The notes under the pieces: generated by a model
Databases searched by the model: none
Seen by the model: the letters and a program-made list of their open reading frames with translations, nothing else
Told to the model about the DNA's origin: nothing
Program-made: the position numbers and the translations under genes
Part shown: piece by piece, positions 1 through 6,181 of the stretch
Position numbering within the stretch: position 1 is the first letter of the stretch
Layout of the letters: each line of letters opens with the position of its first letter
Source of the DNA: Bryobacteraceae bacterium
GTDB taxonomy: Bacteria > Acidobacteriota > Terriglobia > Bryobacterales > Bryobacteraceae
DNA length: 8,332 nt
Assembly (NCBI GenBank): GCA_014379815.1
Contig: JACMLA010000140.1
Coordinates: forward strand, 1-8,332
Reading direction: 5' to 3'

Positions 1-620
1 CGTGACGCATCCTCTTCACCCAGATTCAGAACGTAAAGCATTGGCTTTTGGGACAGGAACACGAAACCGCGGATCCGCTTTTCGTCATCCGCTGAGAGCT
101 CCATGTTGCGCAGAGGCTCGTTGTTTTCGAGCATGGCCTTACAGCGTCCGAGCAACTCCCATTCGTGATCCAGCTCGGGATTGCGGAGTTTCTTGCGGTC
201 CTTCTCCAGACGCTCCAGCCGTTTTTCCACGACCACCAGGTCGCTGAGAAGCAACTCAGTTTCCAGCTCTGAGGCATCGCGCAAAGGGTCGACACTGCCG
301 TGCTCGTGCGGTACGCTTTCGTCTTCAAAGACCCGCAACACATGCGCCAGCGCGTCGGCGTTCCGCATGCTCGCCAGATAGCTGGGATTACGGAGTGCTT
401 CCTTCGAGACTGCGGGAAAATCAAGATATTCGACTGTGGCGTAAGTGACCTTGGGCGGGCTGAACAGGGTCGCCAGTGTTTCCAGACGCATGTCCGGAAC
501 TTTCGTCATACCCACGCGGGCTTCCATGACACCGACACGTGTCGATTCGTGAACGCCTGTAAGGATCGTAAACAGCGAGGTCTTACCCACCATGGGCAGA
601 CCGACTATGGCAGTCTTCAT
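1..620 (-). CDS. Divergent YchF-like P-loop NTPase (DUF933-type), 3' end cut by window edge
   Basis: 206 codons are visible from ATG at 620; the C-terminal part lies beyond position 1. It begins with a P-loop, GLPMVGKTS (residues 7-15), resembling the GLPNVGKST of YchF/Obg-family GTPase-like proteins. Other YchF-like traits are KVPDMRLETLA (40-50), the ADALAHVLRVFED strand (88-100), the SDLVVVEKRLERLEK helix leading into a charged coiled coil (about 125-150), and FLSQKPMLYVLNLGEE (188-203), where NLGE matches the NxxE form of the G4 motif. YchF is an ATP-preferring ribosome-associated protein of about 363 residues, so about 150 residues, including the TGS/DUF933 end, should lie outside. The usual switch II motif (DIAGLVKGAS) is replaced by LDFPAVSKEA (66-75), and the switch I region is shorter, so this is probably a paralogue rather than standard YchF. 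It lies 28 bp after moxR, with no clear Shine-Dalgarno sequence. Confidence 0.85.
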   Translation of the reverse strand, partial: MKTAIVGLPMVGKTSLFTILTGVHESTRVGVMEARVGMTKVPDMRLETLATLFSPPKVTYATVEYLDFPAVSKEALRNPSYLASMRNADALAHVLRVFEDESVPHEHGSVDPLRDASELETELLLSDLVVVEKRLERLEKDRKKLRNPELDHEWELLGRCKAMLENNEPLRNMELSADDEKRIRGFVFLSQKPMLYVLNLGEEDAS

Positions 621-648
621 ATAGATTGTGAGAGCGGTGGCGGCCAGA

Positions 649-1608
649 TCAGACGGGCACGTCCACCAGAGTCATGATGTCCTGGAGAATGCGTTCTGCG
701 GTATCGGTCGACCGCTGGGTAAGCGACGCTCTGGAATTGATGATGACGCGATGCGCAAATACCGGGATCGCGAGACGCTTGATGTCGTCGGGAAGAACCC
801 ACATCCGGCCTTCGAGAAGTGCCCGGGCCTGACAAGCCCGGTACAACCCCTGCGCTCCGCGGGGACTCACACCAAGGGCGAGTGCTTCGTGACGCCGGGT
901 CCTTTCTACAATCGCGAGCATGTAGTCGACAAGGGCGTCATCAACCGTAACTTGCTCCGCGGCTTCCTGATAACGAAGCAGCTCGTCAGCCGACAGTACC
1001 GGTTCGGTCCTTGCCTCAGCAGGTCGGGAGGAAGTCCGCAGGATCTCGCGTTCCGCTGCCAGATCAGGGTAGCCGATACGGATGCGCATCAGAAAGCGAT
1101 CTAACTGCGACTCCGGCAAGGGGTAAGTTCCATGGTGCTCCACCGGGTTCTGGGTAGCCACGACCATAAAAGGCTCGGGCAAAGGGTAAGCATGGGCGTC
1201 GACCGTCACCTGCCTGTCACTCATAGCTTCCAGCAAAGCTGACTGGGTTTTCGGCGTCGCCCGGTTAATCTCGTCGGCCAGAAGGAAGTTGGTAAAAACC
1301 GGCCCACCTTTGAATTCAAAGGCTTCCGAATGCGCGTTATAGATCGTAACCCCAAGAATGTCACCGGGCAACATGTCGCTGGTGCACTGGAGGCGGTGAA
1401 AGGTGCACCTGACGGAACGGGCCAGGGCGTGCGCGAGTGTGGTCTTTCCCACGCCCGGAACGTCTTCGATCAGAAGGTGTCCCTTGGAGAGAAGGCAAAC
1501 CAGCGAGAGCCGGAGGACGTCCGCCTTACCGCGAATAGTTTGCGCGAGTGAACGTTCGAGTGCTTCGAGGCGCGGGGTCACCGCCAGGAGTTGATCCCCG
1601 GCTTTCAT
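649..1608 (-). CDS. MoxR-family AAA+ ATPase
   Basis: A 319-residue cytoplasmic ATPase, normal length for MoxR. Visible motifs are GHLLIEDVPGVGKTT with the Walker A lysine K55, the Walker B LLADEINR (109-116; D112, E113), sensor 1 ATQNP (151-155), LPESQLDRFLMRI (164-176), and the GVSPRG sensor 2 (246-251) that starts the C-terminal lid. MoxR proteins act as chaperone-like ATPases that mature or activate partner complexes, commonly with DUF58 and von Willebrand factor A proteins. No such partner is adjacent here: upstream is a 3D-domain protein and downstream is the YchF-like gene. ATG 1608 is chosen because an in-frame TAG directly precedes it and the conserved N-terminal helix starts a few residues later. 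A GGAGGG lies 15 bp upstream, longer than ideal. The first 83 bp overlap the upstream reading frame. Confidence 0.93.
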   Translation of the reverse strand: MKAGDQLLAVTPRLEALERSLAQTIRGKADVLRLSLVCLLSKGHLLIEDVPGVGKTTLAHALARSVRCTFHRLQCTSDMLPGDILGVTIYNAHSEAFEFKGGPVFTNFLLADEINRATPKTQSALLEAMSDRQVTVDAHAYPLPEPFMVVATQNPVEHHGTYPLPESQLDRFLMRIRIGYPDLAAEREILRTSSRPAEARTEPVLSADELLRYQEAAEQVTVDDALVDYMLAIVERTRRHEALALGVSPRGAQGLYRACQARALLEGRMWVLPDDIKRLAIPVFAHRVIINSRASLTQRSTDTAERILQDIMTLVDVPV

Positions 1609-2083
1609 CTATTGACATGATATCCCTCCGCCCTGCGCCGCATCTAACACATGAGGAGGAAGTTTTCAAAACCGCCGGTCTGACGCGAGCCATGCCGCGG
1701 CCAGTGACATTACCAGTATCGAGGACGGTGAGCATCACATCCCGTCTGCCGAACGCGATTGCTTCTTGTCGGGTTCGAACGAAAATGTCCACTTTGCTGC
1801 CTTTAATCTTCCCGCCCCGGTCGCCGACACGGTACTCTCCAGACCAATGGCTGGCGCCGGAGATGCGGACTCGGGAGCCTAAAGGCAATAAGGCTGGGTC
1901 AGCCGCGATGGTGATCCCTGGAACCGGAGGCCTGCCCTCTGCCGTCAGATTGTCAGAGGTGTAGGCGAACGCGACGAATTTTCGGCGCTCGTTAGTTTTG
2001 ACTGGCTGCTTGTGTTTAGGGTCAGCAGACGACGAAGGCGTCGCCAGCAGACTAGCTGCCACGAGCAGAATCGATTGACGCAT
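1526..2083 (-). CDS. Exported 3D-domain (double-psi beta-barrel) protein
   Basis: A 185-residue reading with an N-terminal signal peptide (hydrophobic ILLVAASLLA, likely cut after SSSA at residue 20). The 3D domain spans about residues 38-121. It shows the three aspartates that name the family: D62 (AADP), D88 (GDRGG) and D99 (KVDIF), plus PVPG, LPLGSRVRI and a final FGRRDVMLTVL strand. 3D domains have the fold of MltA-type lytic transglycosylases and occur in cell-wall-acting proteins, so a role in peptidoglycan turnover is inferred. The fold matches well; the substrate is unknown. Residues from about 135 onward are Arg/Ser/Thr-rich and look unlike coding sequence, and the last 83 bp lie inside moxR in another frame. 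The true end may be at TAG 1611 after a one-base shift. ATG 2083 fits the signal peptide; an AAGG lies only 2 bp away. Confidence 0.82.
   Translation of the reverse strand: MRQSILLVAASLLATPSSSADPKHKQPVKTNERRKFVAFAYTSDNLTAEGRPPVPGITIAADPALLPLGSRVRISGASHWSGEYRVGDRGGKIKGSKVDIFVRTRQEAIAFGRRDVMLTVLDTGNVTGRGMARVRPAVLKTSSSCVRCGAGRRDIMSIDESRGSTPGGDPAPRSTRTFTRANYSR
1624..1629 (-). promoter_or_regulatory. GGAGGG ribosome binding site at the 3D/moxR junction
   Basis: Minus-strand GGAGGG is the best Shine-Dalgarno match near moxR. It lies 15 bp from the moxR ATG (1608) but only 5 bp from another ATG (1616-1618) in the 3D frame. That second ATG would give a 30-residue peptide ending at 1526. It may serve moxR loosely or couple the two frames. 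Confidence 0.4.
1641..1669 (-). promoter_or_regulatory. Candidate internal sigma70-type promoter for moxR
   Basis: On the minus strand, TTGAAA (1664-1669, 5/6 to the -35 consensus) is followed after exactly 17 bp by TAGATG (1641-1646, 3/6 to the -10), with TG one base before it as in an extended -10. Transcription would start near 1634, just ahead of GGAGGG and about 25 bp before the moxR start. The -10 is weak, so this is a candidate only. Confidence 0.28.
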
Positions 2084-2123
2084 TACCTTATTTTACCCGC
2101 TTAGGCCTACGGACCTCGGCTTA

Positions 2124-2152
2124 AGGGTACTAGTGTGTTTTTTGTATGACAA
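2124..2152 (-). promoter_or_regulatory. Candidate sigma70-type promoter for the 3D-domain gene
   Basis: Minus-strand TTGTCA (2147-2152, 5/6 to TTGACA) and TACCCT (2124-2129, keeping the most conserved T, A and final T of the -10) are separated by 17 bp. The predicted start, near 2117, gives a leader of about 34 bp before the ATG at 2083. The position in the divergent intergenic region fits a promoter. Confidence 0.4.
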
Positions 2153-2153
2153 C

Positions 2154-2177
2154 GCCGGGCTTACGCCTGGCCTTTTT
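2154..2177 (+). terminator. Terminator-like hairpin with T-run before the 140-residue gene
   Basis: GCCGGGC (2154-2160), loop TTAC, and GCCTGGC (2165-2171) form a 7-bp GC-rich stem with one G-U pair. C plus five T (2173-2177) follow, as in an intrinsic terminator on the plus strand. It ends 6 bp before the ATG at 2184 and no plus-strand gene lies upstream, so it may be an attenuator of the downstream gene rather than the end of another transcript. Confidence 0.45.
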
Positions 2178-2183
2178 GGGTTT

Positions 2184-2606
2184 ATGGGATTCCTAGATAA
2201 TCTGGAAAGCAGCCTTAAGAGTCTTGAAGGCAATCAGGAGCGTGACAACGGAGTGGAGGAGAACCAGAGGCGGCAAGACGAACGCAGTCGCGCACTCGCG
2301 GTAGCTCCCAGCGCCGAGGCGTTACGGAAGAGTGACTTCACCAATAGCCTGCTGTTGCACGCTGTGCAGATCGCGCACGGCTTGCGGGTCAAGGTAAACA
2401 TGGTGTGGGTCGCTAACACTCTGAGACTGGACGCTCGCAATCTGCGGCTGGAGCTTAGTCCGACTGCCAATGGTGTGGAAGTCGCGTTTTGGGAGGCGGG
2501 GCAGGTTCGCAATACCGAGCCGGTAGACCTCAACGGTGACGCGAAGGCTTTGGCGGTACGCTGGCTGGAACCTCTGACATCACACATTGAGGCTGAAGAG
2601 GACTAA
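2184..2606 (+). CDS. Conserved-looking protein of unknown function, 140 residues
   Basis: I do not recognise a named family. The protein begins MGFLDNLESSLKSLEG, an amphipathic helix. A highly charged, probably coiled segment follows (about residues 18-37, rich in E, N, Q, R and D), then a leucine-rich region (about 49-65). The C-terminal half alternates beta-like stretches (LRLDARNLRLELSP; GVEVAFWEAG) and ends in an acidic tail. No signal peptide or membrane segment is seen, so it should be cytoplasmic. It resembles small acidobacterial hypothetical proteins I remember with the same GFLDNLE-type opening; this is unverified. The frame is open upstream to a GTG at 2133, but ATG 2184 is preferred because the extra residues cross the hairpin and look non-coding. 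The Shine-Dalgarno is weak (GGG 3 bp upstream). It is followed after 34 bp by a small exported protein on the same strand. Confidence 0.72.
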   Translation: MGFLDNLESSLKSLEGNQERDNGVEENQRRQDERSRALAVAPSAEALRKSDFTNSLLLHAVQIAHGLRVKVNMVWVANTLRLDARNLRLELSPTANGVEVAFWEAGQVRNTEPVDLNGDAKALAVRWLEPLTSHIEAEED

Positions 2607-2640
2607 ACTTTTCAGGGCGATTTTGCATCCTAGTAACAGT

Positions 2641-2952
2641 ATGAAGTTCAAAATCGCCTTGCTGACGCTCGTCGCGGCGGCTGGTCTACTCGCAAGGAAT
2701 GCAGAAGGTGTGGTGGTCGAGCCGGACGGGTCTCCCGCTTCTGGTGCGACGGTTCTGCTGAAGGGTGAGGTGGACGGATCCGTCCGGAGCTACATCACAA
2801 AAGAAGACGGCAGCTTCACTTTCGTCGGTTTGAGTCCTGACGCGGACTATCTGTTGCGCGCAAGGGACAAAGATCGGGAATCGAAAGCGGCCCGGATCAG
2901 CCGGTTCAACCAGAACTCGAAACGAATCGAATTGAAACTTCCCGCCAAATAA
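2641..2952 (+). CDS. Small exported carboxypeptidase-regulatory-like domain protein
   Basis: 103 residues from ATG 2641. The N-terminus (MKFKIALLTLVAAAGLLA) looks like a signal peptide, with possible cleavage near AAA-G or after RNA. Almost all the rest is one beta-sandwich of the CarboxypepD_reg type: GVVVEPDGSPASGATVLLKG (residues 23-42), then ITKEDGSFTFVGLSPDADYLLRA (about 51-73), carrying the usual G-x-F and D-Y-L/V pattern. Such domains are typically N-terminal parts of TonB-dependent receptors or other surface proteins; here the domain stands alone with a short basic tail (KRIELKLPAK). Export to periplasm or outside is inferred. No Shine-Dalgarno is visible. An in-frame TTG at 2587 would overlap the previous gene and place a charged stretch before the signal peptide, so it was not chosen. 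The gene is followed by a hairpin shared with the convergent aldolase gene. Confidence 0.8.
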   Translation: MKFKIALLTLVAAAGLLARNAEGVVVEPDGSPASGATVLLKGEVDGSVRSYITKEDGSFTFVGLSPDADYLLRARDKDRESKAARISRFNQNSKRIELKLPAK

Positions 2953-2961
2953 GCCAGGCCA

Positions 2962-2992
2962 GCAGGGGAGGCCGGATTCACCGGTCCCCTGC
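2962..2992. terminator. Strong hairpin between convergent genes, possible bidirectional terminator
   Basis: GCAGGGGA (2962-2969) pairs perfectly with TCCCCTGC (2985-2992). Inside, CCGG (2972-2975) pairs with CCGG (2981-2984) around the loop ATTCA, with a 2-base GG bulge. It lies in the 55-bp gap between the stop at 2952 and the aldolase stop at 3008. No T-run follows on either strand, so it may act as an RNA 3'-end stabiliser or a non-canonical terminator. Confidence 0.5.
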
Positions 2993-3007
2993 ATGTGGCA
3001 GCGAACG

Positions 3008-4036
3008 TCAGGCCGTGACCAACTGTTCCTTGTAGCGCTTCGCCATCTCTGTCAGTGGCAGAGGAGTGTAATCGCCCGCATGCCCTGCCTGACCGAATCC
3101 CGTCATCCGAGCCGTGACTACCGCCTGCATTGCCGCACGTGCGGGCTTCAGGTAATCACGAGGGTCGAAATCTTCAGGGTGCTCCGCGAAATGCTTCCGA
3201 ATCGCGCCTGTGATGGCCATGCGGGAGTCCGTATCAACATTGATCTTACGGACGCCGTGCTGGATTCCGCGTTGGATCTCTTCGACAGGAACGCCGAAAG
3301 TAGGCCTCATCTTGCCGCCGTTCTGGTTAATGACGTCTTGCAGGTCCTGAGGCACGCTGGACGACCCGTGCATCACCAGATGCGTATTGGGCAGCTTCCT
3401 GTGAATTTCCTCGATCCGTGTCATGACCAGCACTTCTCCGGTTGGCTTCTTGCTGAACTTGTAAGCGCCATGACTCGTGCCGATGGCTACGGCAAGTGCG
3501 TCGATCCCGGTACGCTCCACGAACTCAACAGCCTGCTCAGGATCGGTAAGGTGTTCCAGCGGATCCCCGTCCGCTCCGTGGCCGTCCTCTACGCCGCCCA
3601 GCGTTCCTAATTCTCCCTCTACTGTGACGCCGCGCTCGTGAGCAATTTCTACGACTTCGCGGGTGACCCGGACGTTGTATTCGAAGTCCGCGGGAGTCTT
3701 GCCGTCCGCAAGCAATGAGCCGTCCATCATTACGCTGGTGAAGCCCATTTCGATGGCAGACTTACAGGTCTCAGGGCTATTGCCGTGATCCTGGTGCAGT
3801 ACCACGGGGATCTCCGGGTACAGTTCCACCGCCGCCAGCATCAGGTGAAACAGGAAACGGTCGTTCGTGTAGGAGCGAGCGCCGCGGCTGGCCTGGATGA
3901 TCACCGGCGACTTCGTCGCCCGTGCCGCTTCCATGATGGCCTGGATCTGCTCCATGTTGTTTACATTGAAGGCGCCGACACCGTACCCGCCCTTCGCTGC
4001 TTCATCAAGTACCTGCCGCATAGCAACCATGCCCAT
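3008..4036 (-). CDS. fba: Class II (IIB, CbbA-like) fructose-bisphosphate aldolase
   Basis: 342 residues, matching class IIB metal-dependent aldolases that split fructose 1,6-bisphosphate into dihydroxyacetone phosphate and glyceraldehyde 3-phosphate (reversibly) in the cytoplasm. The sequence shows [13 protein letters not shown] (18-30), HQDHG (81-85) with catalytic D83 and zinc ligand H84, MMDGS (103-107), EGELG (140-144), SHGAYKF (188-194; H189 ligand), MHGSSSVP (222-229; H223 ligand) and NVDTD (266-270) for phosphate binding. All expected metal and catalytic residues are present. ATG 4036 has a good AAGGAG 9 bp upstream. It is the last gene of the minus-strand group, 38 bp after ribF. That spacer carries a 10-bp direct repeat and could hold its own promoter, though none is clear. 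It is intact. Confidence 0.97.
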   Translation of the reverse strand: MGMVAMRQVLDEAAKGGYGVGAFNVNNMEQIQAIMEAARATKSPVIIQASRGARSYTNDRFLFHLMLAAVELYPEIPVVLHQDHGNSPETCKSAIEMGFTSVMMDGSLLADGKTPADFEYNVRVTREVVEIAHERGVTVEGELGTLGGVEDGHGADGDPLEHLTDPEQAVEFVERTGIDALAVAIGTSHGAYKFSKKPTGEVLVMTRIEEIHRKLPNTHLVMHGSSSVPQDLQDVINQNGGKMRPTFGVPVEEIQRGIQHGVRKINVDTDSRMAITGAIRKHFAEHPEDFDPRDYLKPARAAMQAVVTARMTGFGQAGHAGDYTPLPLTEMAKRYKEQLVTA

Positions 4037-4045
4037 TGCGCTGTT

Positions 4046-4051
4046 CTCCTT
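4046..4051 (-). promoter_or_regulatory. Shine-Dalgarno AAGGAG of the aldolase gene
   Basis: Minus-strand AAGGAG, 9 bp before the ATG at 4036, is the strongest ribosome binding site in the window. It supports the MGMVAMRQ start over the second ATG two codons later, and suggests high translation of the aldolase. Confidence 0.7.
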
Positions 4052-4074
4052 CTGAACCGAACTTAACCGAAATT

Positions 4075-5055
4075 TCAGACTATCATGCGAGTCGAACGGT
4101 GAGAACTAAATCGCTCCACGCGCCGGAACCATGTTTTGGCGCGAGTAACATCCAATAGAATTTGCGATCGCAGCGCCTCGGGGCTTTCGAATTTCTGTTC
4201 TCCCCGCACGCGCCGGAGAAATGCCACACGAATTCGCTCAGGCGATCGCGTCCGCTCCAGGTCCGCCAGCAGAAACGTCTCAATCGTGAGGGCATCCCCA
4301 TCAAAAGTAGGCCGGTAACCCACATTTGTGATGGAAGGCCACAGCCTCGATTCTGAATCCAGGTCTGCAGTGCGGGTGATATAAACGCCGGTGAGTGGAA
4401 GTACTTCCGCTGTCGTCTGCAGGTTCAGAGTTGGCACGGTCTGTCTGGAACCGATTCCATGACCGCTGACGACTTTACCTTCCAGAGCATAGGCCCGCCC
4501 GAGCAGGCGACAAGCTGCGGAAACATTTCCCGCCAGGATCCGGTCGCGGACCGCTGAACTAGAGACCACAACTCCGCGGAAAGGCACGACGCTCACGATT
4601 TCGGTCCGGAACCCGAACCGGTCTCCTAAGTCACGAAGAATCTGAACGTCTCCGGCCTGCTTCGCGCCAAAACGAAAGTTGTCTCCTACCAGGACCGCCT
4701 TCGCCCCGGCGCCTCCAACCACGACCTGGCGAACGAAGGTTTCAGGATCCAGTTGGGAGAACGCGACATCGAAAGGCATTACGAAGGCTTGCTCGATTCC
4801 GGCCTCTGCCATCAGGGAGAGACGCTGCTCGATCGTGGTGAGCAGACGAGGCGCTCTTTCGGGCGCGACTATTGTCGTCGGGTGGGGGTCGAAGGTGAGT
4901 ACAGACCGGGTTAGCCCTAACTCCCGGGCCACCTCCAAATTCCGCCGGAATAAGGCTTTGTGTCCCTCGTGAACCCCATCGAAGTTGCCTATGCTGAGGG
5001 CAGAACTTTTCGCGTCCTGCGGTATCGAGTCCAGCGAACGAAAGACGCGTATCAC
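4075..5055 (-). CDS. ribF: Bifunctional riboflavin kinase / FAD synthetase
   Basis: 326 residues, the usual RibF length. The protein phosphorylates riboflavin to FMN and adenylates FMN to FAD. The N-terminal nucleotidyltransferase half shows [10 protein letters not shown] (23-32), TFDPHP (54-59), LVGDNFRFG (122-130) and [10 protein letters not shown] (164-173). The C-terminal flavokinase half shows [15 protein letters not shown] (198-212), GVYITR (223-228) and [10 protein letters not shown] (244-253), then an ETFLLAD strand (259-265). PTLNL replaces the common PTANL, a mild change. The start is GTG at 5055; its GTGA overlaps the TGA of the upstream hydrolase by 4 bp, which suggests translational coupling. 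Only a weak GAGAG-like ribosome binding site is present. The gene is cytoplasmic and appears intact. Confidence 0.96.
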   Translation of the reverse strand: MIRVFRSLDSIPQDAKSSALSIGNFDGVHEGHKALFRRNLEVARELGLTRSVLTFDPHPTTIVAPERAPRLLTTIEQRLSLMAEAGIEQAFVMPFDVAFSQLDPETFVRQVVVGGAGAKAVLVGDNFRFGAKQAGDVQILRDLGDRFGFRTEIVSVVPFRGVVVSSSAVRDRILAGNVSAACRLLGRAYALEGKVVSGHGIGSRQTVPTLNLQTTAEVLPLTGVYITRTADLDSESRLWPSITNVGYRPTFDGDALTIETFLLADLERTRSPERIRVAFLRRVRGEQKFESPEALRSQILLDVTRAKTWFRRVERFSSHRSTRMIV

Positions 5056-5837
5056 GACCAGCTCTCAGCCACCTGGATACGGAGTCCGTCATAAGCCAGC
5101 CTTACGTTTTCCGGCAGGTTGCTTTCGGTGAAAGCGTGCGGCAGGTCGTGGCTGATATGCGTGAAGAAAGCCCGGCGAGGCTTTAGAATCTCGACAATCT
5201 GAACGGCCTGCCGCACCGTTGTGTGCGTAGGATGCGGCTTGTGTCGCAGAGCATCGAGGAATAACACGTCGAGGTTCTGCAATTTGGCCATCGACTCGGG
5301 CGGAATCTCGCTGTGATCGGTAAGGTAGGCAGCATTGCCAAAGCGGTAGCCGTACACGAACGAACGGCCATGGTGTAGCAGCAATGCCTGGAATCGCGCC
5401 CCGAACAACTCGACGCACTCCGCTTTAATTTCATGCAGGGACAGTTTGGGCACAGTGGATTCGGGATTCAAACTCTCGAAGACGTAAGAAAATGCCCGAT
5501 GAATGGTCGCCAGTGTCTCCGGCGAGCCATAGATGGGGATGGACCCACGCTGTTTGAGATTGATCGGACGAACGTCGTCCAGACCCATGATGTGGTCCGC
5601 GTGAGCATGTGTATAGAGGATCGCGTCGATACGCAGGATTCCCTCCCGCAGAGCCTGCTGACGAAAGTCCGGAGTCGTGTCGATGATCACAGTCCGGTCG
5701 TCGTACTGCACAGCGATAGAGGGGCGCAGACGATTGTCGCGAGGGTCATCCGAGGTACACACGCGACAGTCGCAACCAAGAGTCGGAACGCCCATGCTGG
5801 TACCTGACCCAAGGACCGTAATCGTAAAACCGGGCAT
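5052..5837 (-). CDS. PhnP-like metallo-beta-lactamase-fold hydrolase
   Basis: 261 residues, close to E. coli PhnP (252). It opens with the characteristic GSGTSMGVPTLGCDCRVC (10-27), whose cysteines C22, C24 and C27 match the structural zinc knot of PhnP-type proteins. The metal-binding THAHADH (76-82) follows, then H155/H156, D174 (YLTDHS) and H227/H230 (FTHISHD), completing a two-metal site. PhnP is a cyclic phosphodiesterase of phosphonate use, but no phn genes are nearby, so only phosphodiesterase-like hydrolase activity is inferred and the substrate is open. The ATG directly follows the TAA of the DUF1844 gene with no gap, and its TGA overlaps the ribF start, so it should be cotranscribed with both. 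No signal peptide is present. Confidence 0.9.
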   Translation of the reverse strand: MPGFTITVLGSGTSMGVPTLGCDCRVCTSDDPRDNRLRPSIAVQYDDRTVIIDTTPDFRQQALREGILRIDAILYTHAHADHIMGLDDVRPINLKQRGSIPIYGSPETLATIHRAFSYVFESLNPESTVPKLSLHEIKAECVELFGARFQALLLHHGRSFVYGYRFGNAAYLTDHSEIPPESMAKLQNLDVLFLDALRHKPHPTHTTVRQAVQIVEILKPRRAFFTHISHDLPHAFTESNLPENVRLAYDGLRIQVAESWS

Positions 5838-6164
5838 TTAACCGAGGATTACCTTGCCCTCGGCAGGCTCGGATTTCTGCACAAACCGGAACCTCAGTTC
5901 CGTCAGGCTGTTTTCCAGCATGCGCTGTTCTTCGTAAGTCAGGTTGCCGCGTGTTTTTTCCTGCAGCATGGCGAGCATGTCAATGCTGTGCCGCGCGACC
6001 CGAAGATCCGGTGCCGGGCGATCTTTCTCCTCACCGAAGAAGATGAGGCCCATCGCCAGCTCAGCCTGGTACTTCAGGGACAGGACAAAGAAATCGAACG
6101 TAGCGGGAGGAACTGGAAGATCCGGTTCGTCGGAATGAATGTGTGTGGCGTCTGCTTCGGACAT
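5838..6164 (-). CDS. DUF1844-family protein
   Basis: 108 residues. The core, about 23-95, fits DUF1844: FDFFVLSLKYQAELAMGL (23-40), then PDLRVARHSIDMLAMLQEKT (52-71) and GNLTYEEQRMLENSLTELRFRF (73-94). The family pattern is a short helical protein with ID-LA-LQEKT-GNL-EE and a final LR-rF; its function is unknown. The acidic, proline-rich N-terminus (about 20 residues) is probably disordered. There is no signal peptide or obvious membrane helix, although residues 34-43 are fairly hydrophobic. The gene lies 17 bp after the hexosaminidase and directly abuts the PhnP-like hydrolase. No strong Shine-Dalgarno is visible, so it probably depends on upstream translation. Confidence 0.88.
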   Translation of the reverse strand: MSEADATHIHSDEPDLPVPPATFDFFVLSLKYQAELAMGLIFFGEEKDRPAPDLRVARHSIDMLAMLQEKTRGNLTYEEQRMLENSLTELRFRFVQKSEPAEGKVILG

Positions 6165-6181
6165 CAGCTTCAGTTTACAGT

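Noticed and set aside
26..424. Minus-strand 132-codon frame at the left edge
   Set aside because: The frame from ATG 620 encodes a clear YchF-like protein over the same DNA; this one is out of frame and Ser/Trp-rich.
1548..1964. Plus-strand open frame of 138 codons opposite the 3D gene
   Set aside because: It mirrors the 3D coding sequence, has no motif, and spans the 3D/moxR junction without its own signals.
2133..2183. GTG at 2133 as the start of the 140-residue protein
   Set aside because: The added 17 residues cross the GC-rich hairpin and T-run and precede a natural-looking MGFLDNLE start; ATG 2184 is simpler.
2587..2640. TTG at 2587 as the start of the small exported protein
   Set aside because: It would overlap the previous gene and put a charged stretch before the signal peptide; ATG 2641 gives a normal signal sequence.
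2993..3610. Plus-strand open frame of 205 codons opposite the aldolase gene
   Set aside because: It is antisense to a complete aldolase with all catalytic residues; it shows no family motif and no ribosome binding site.
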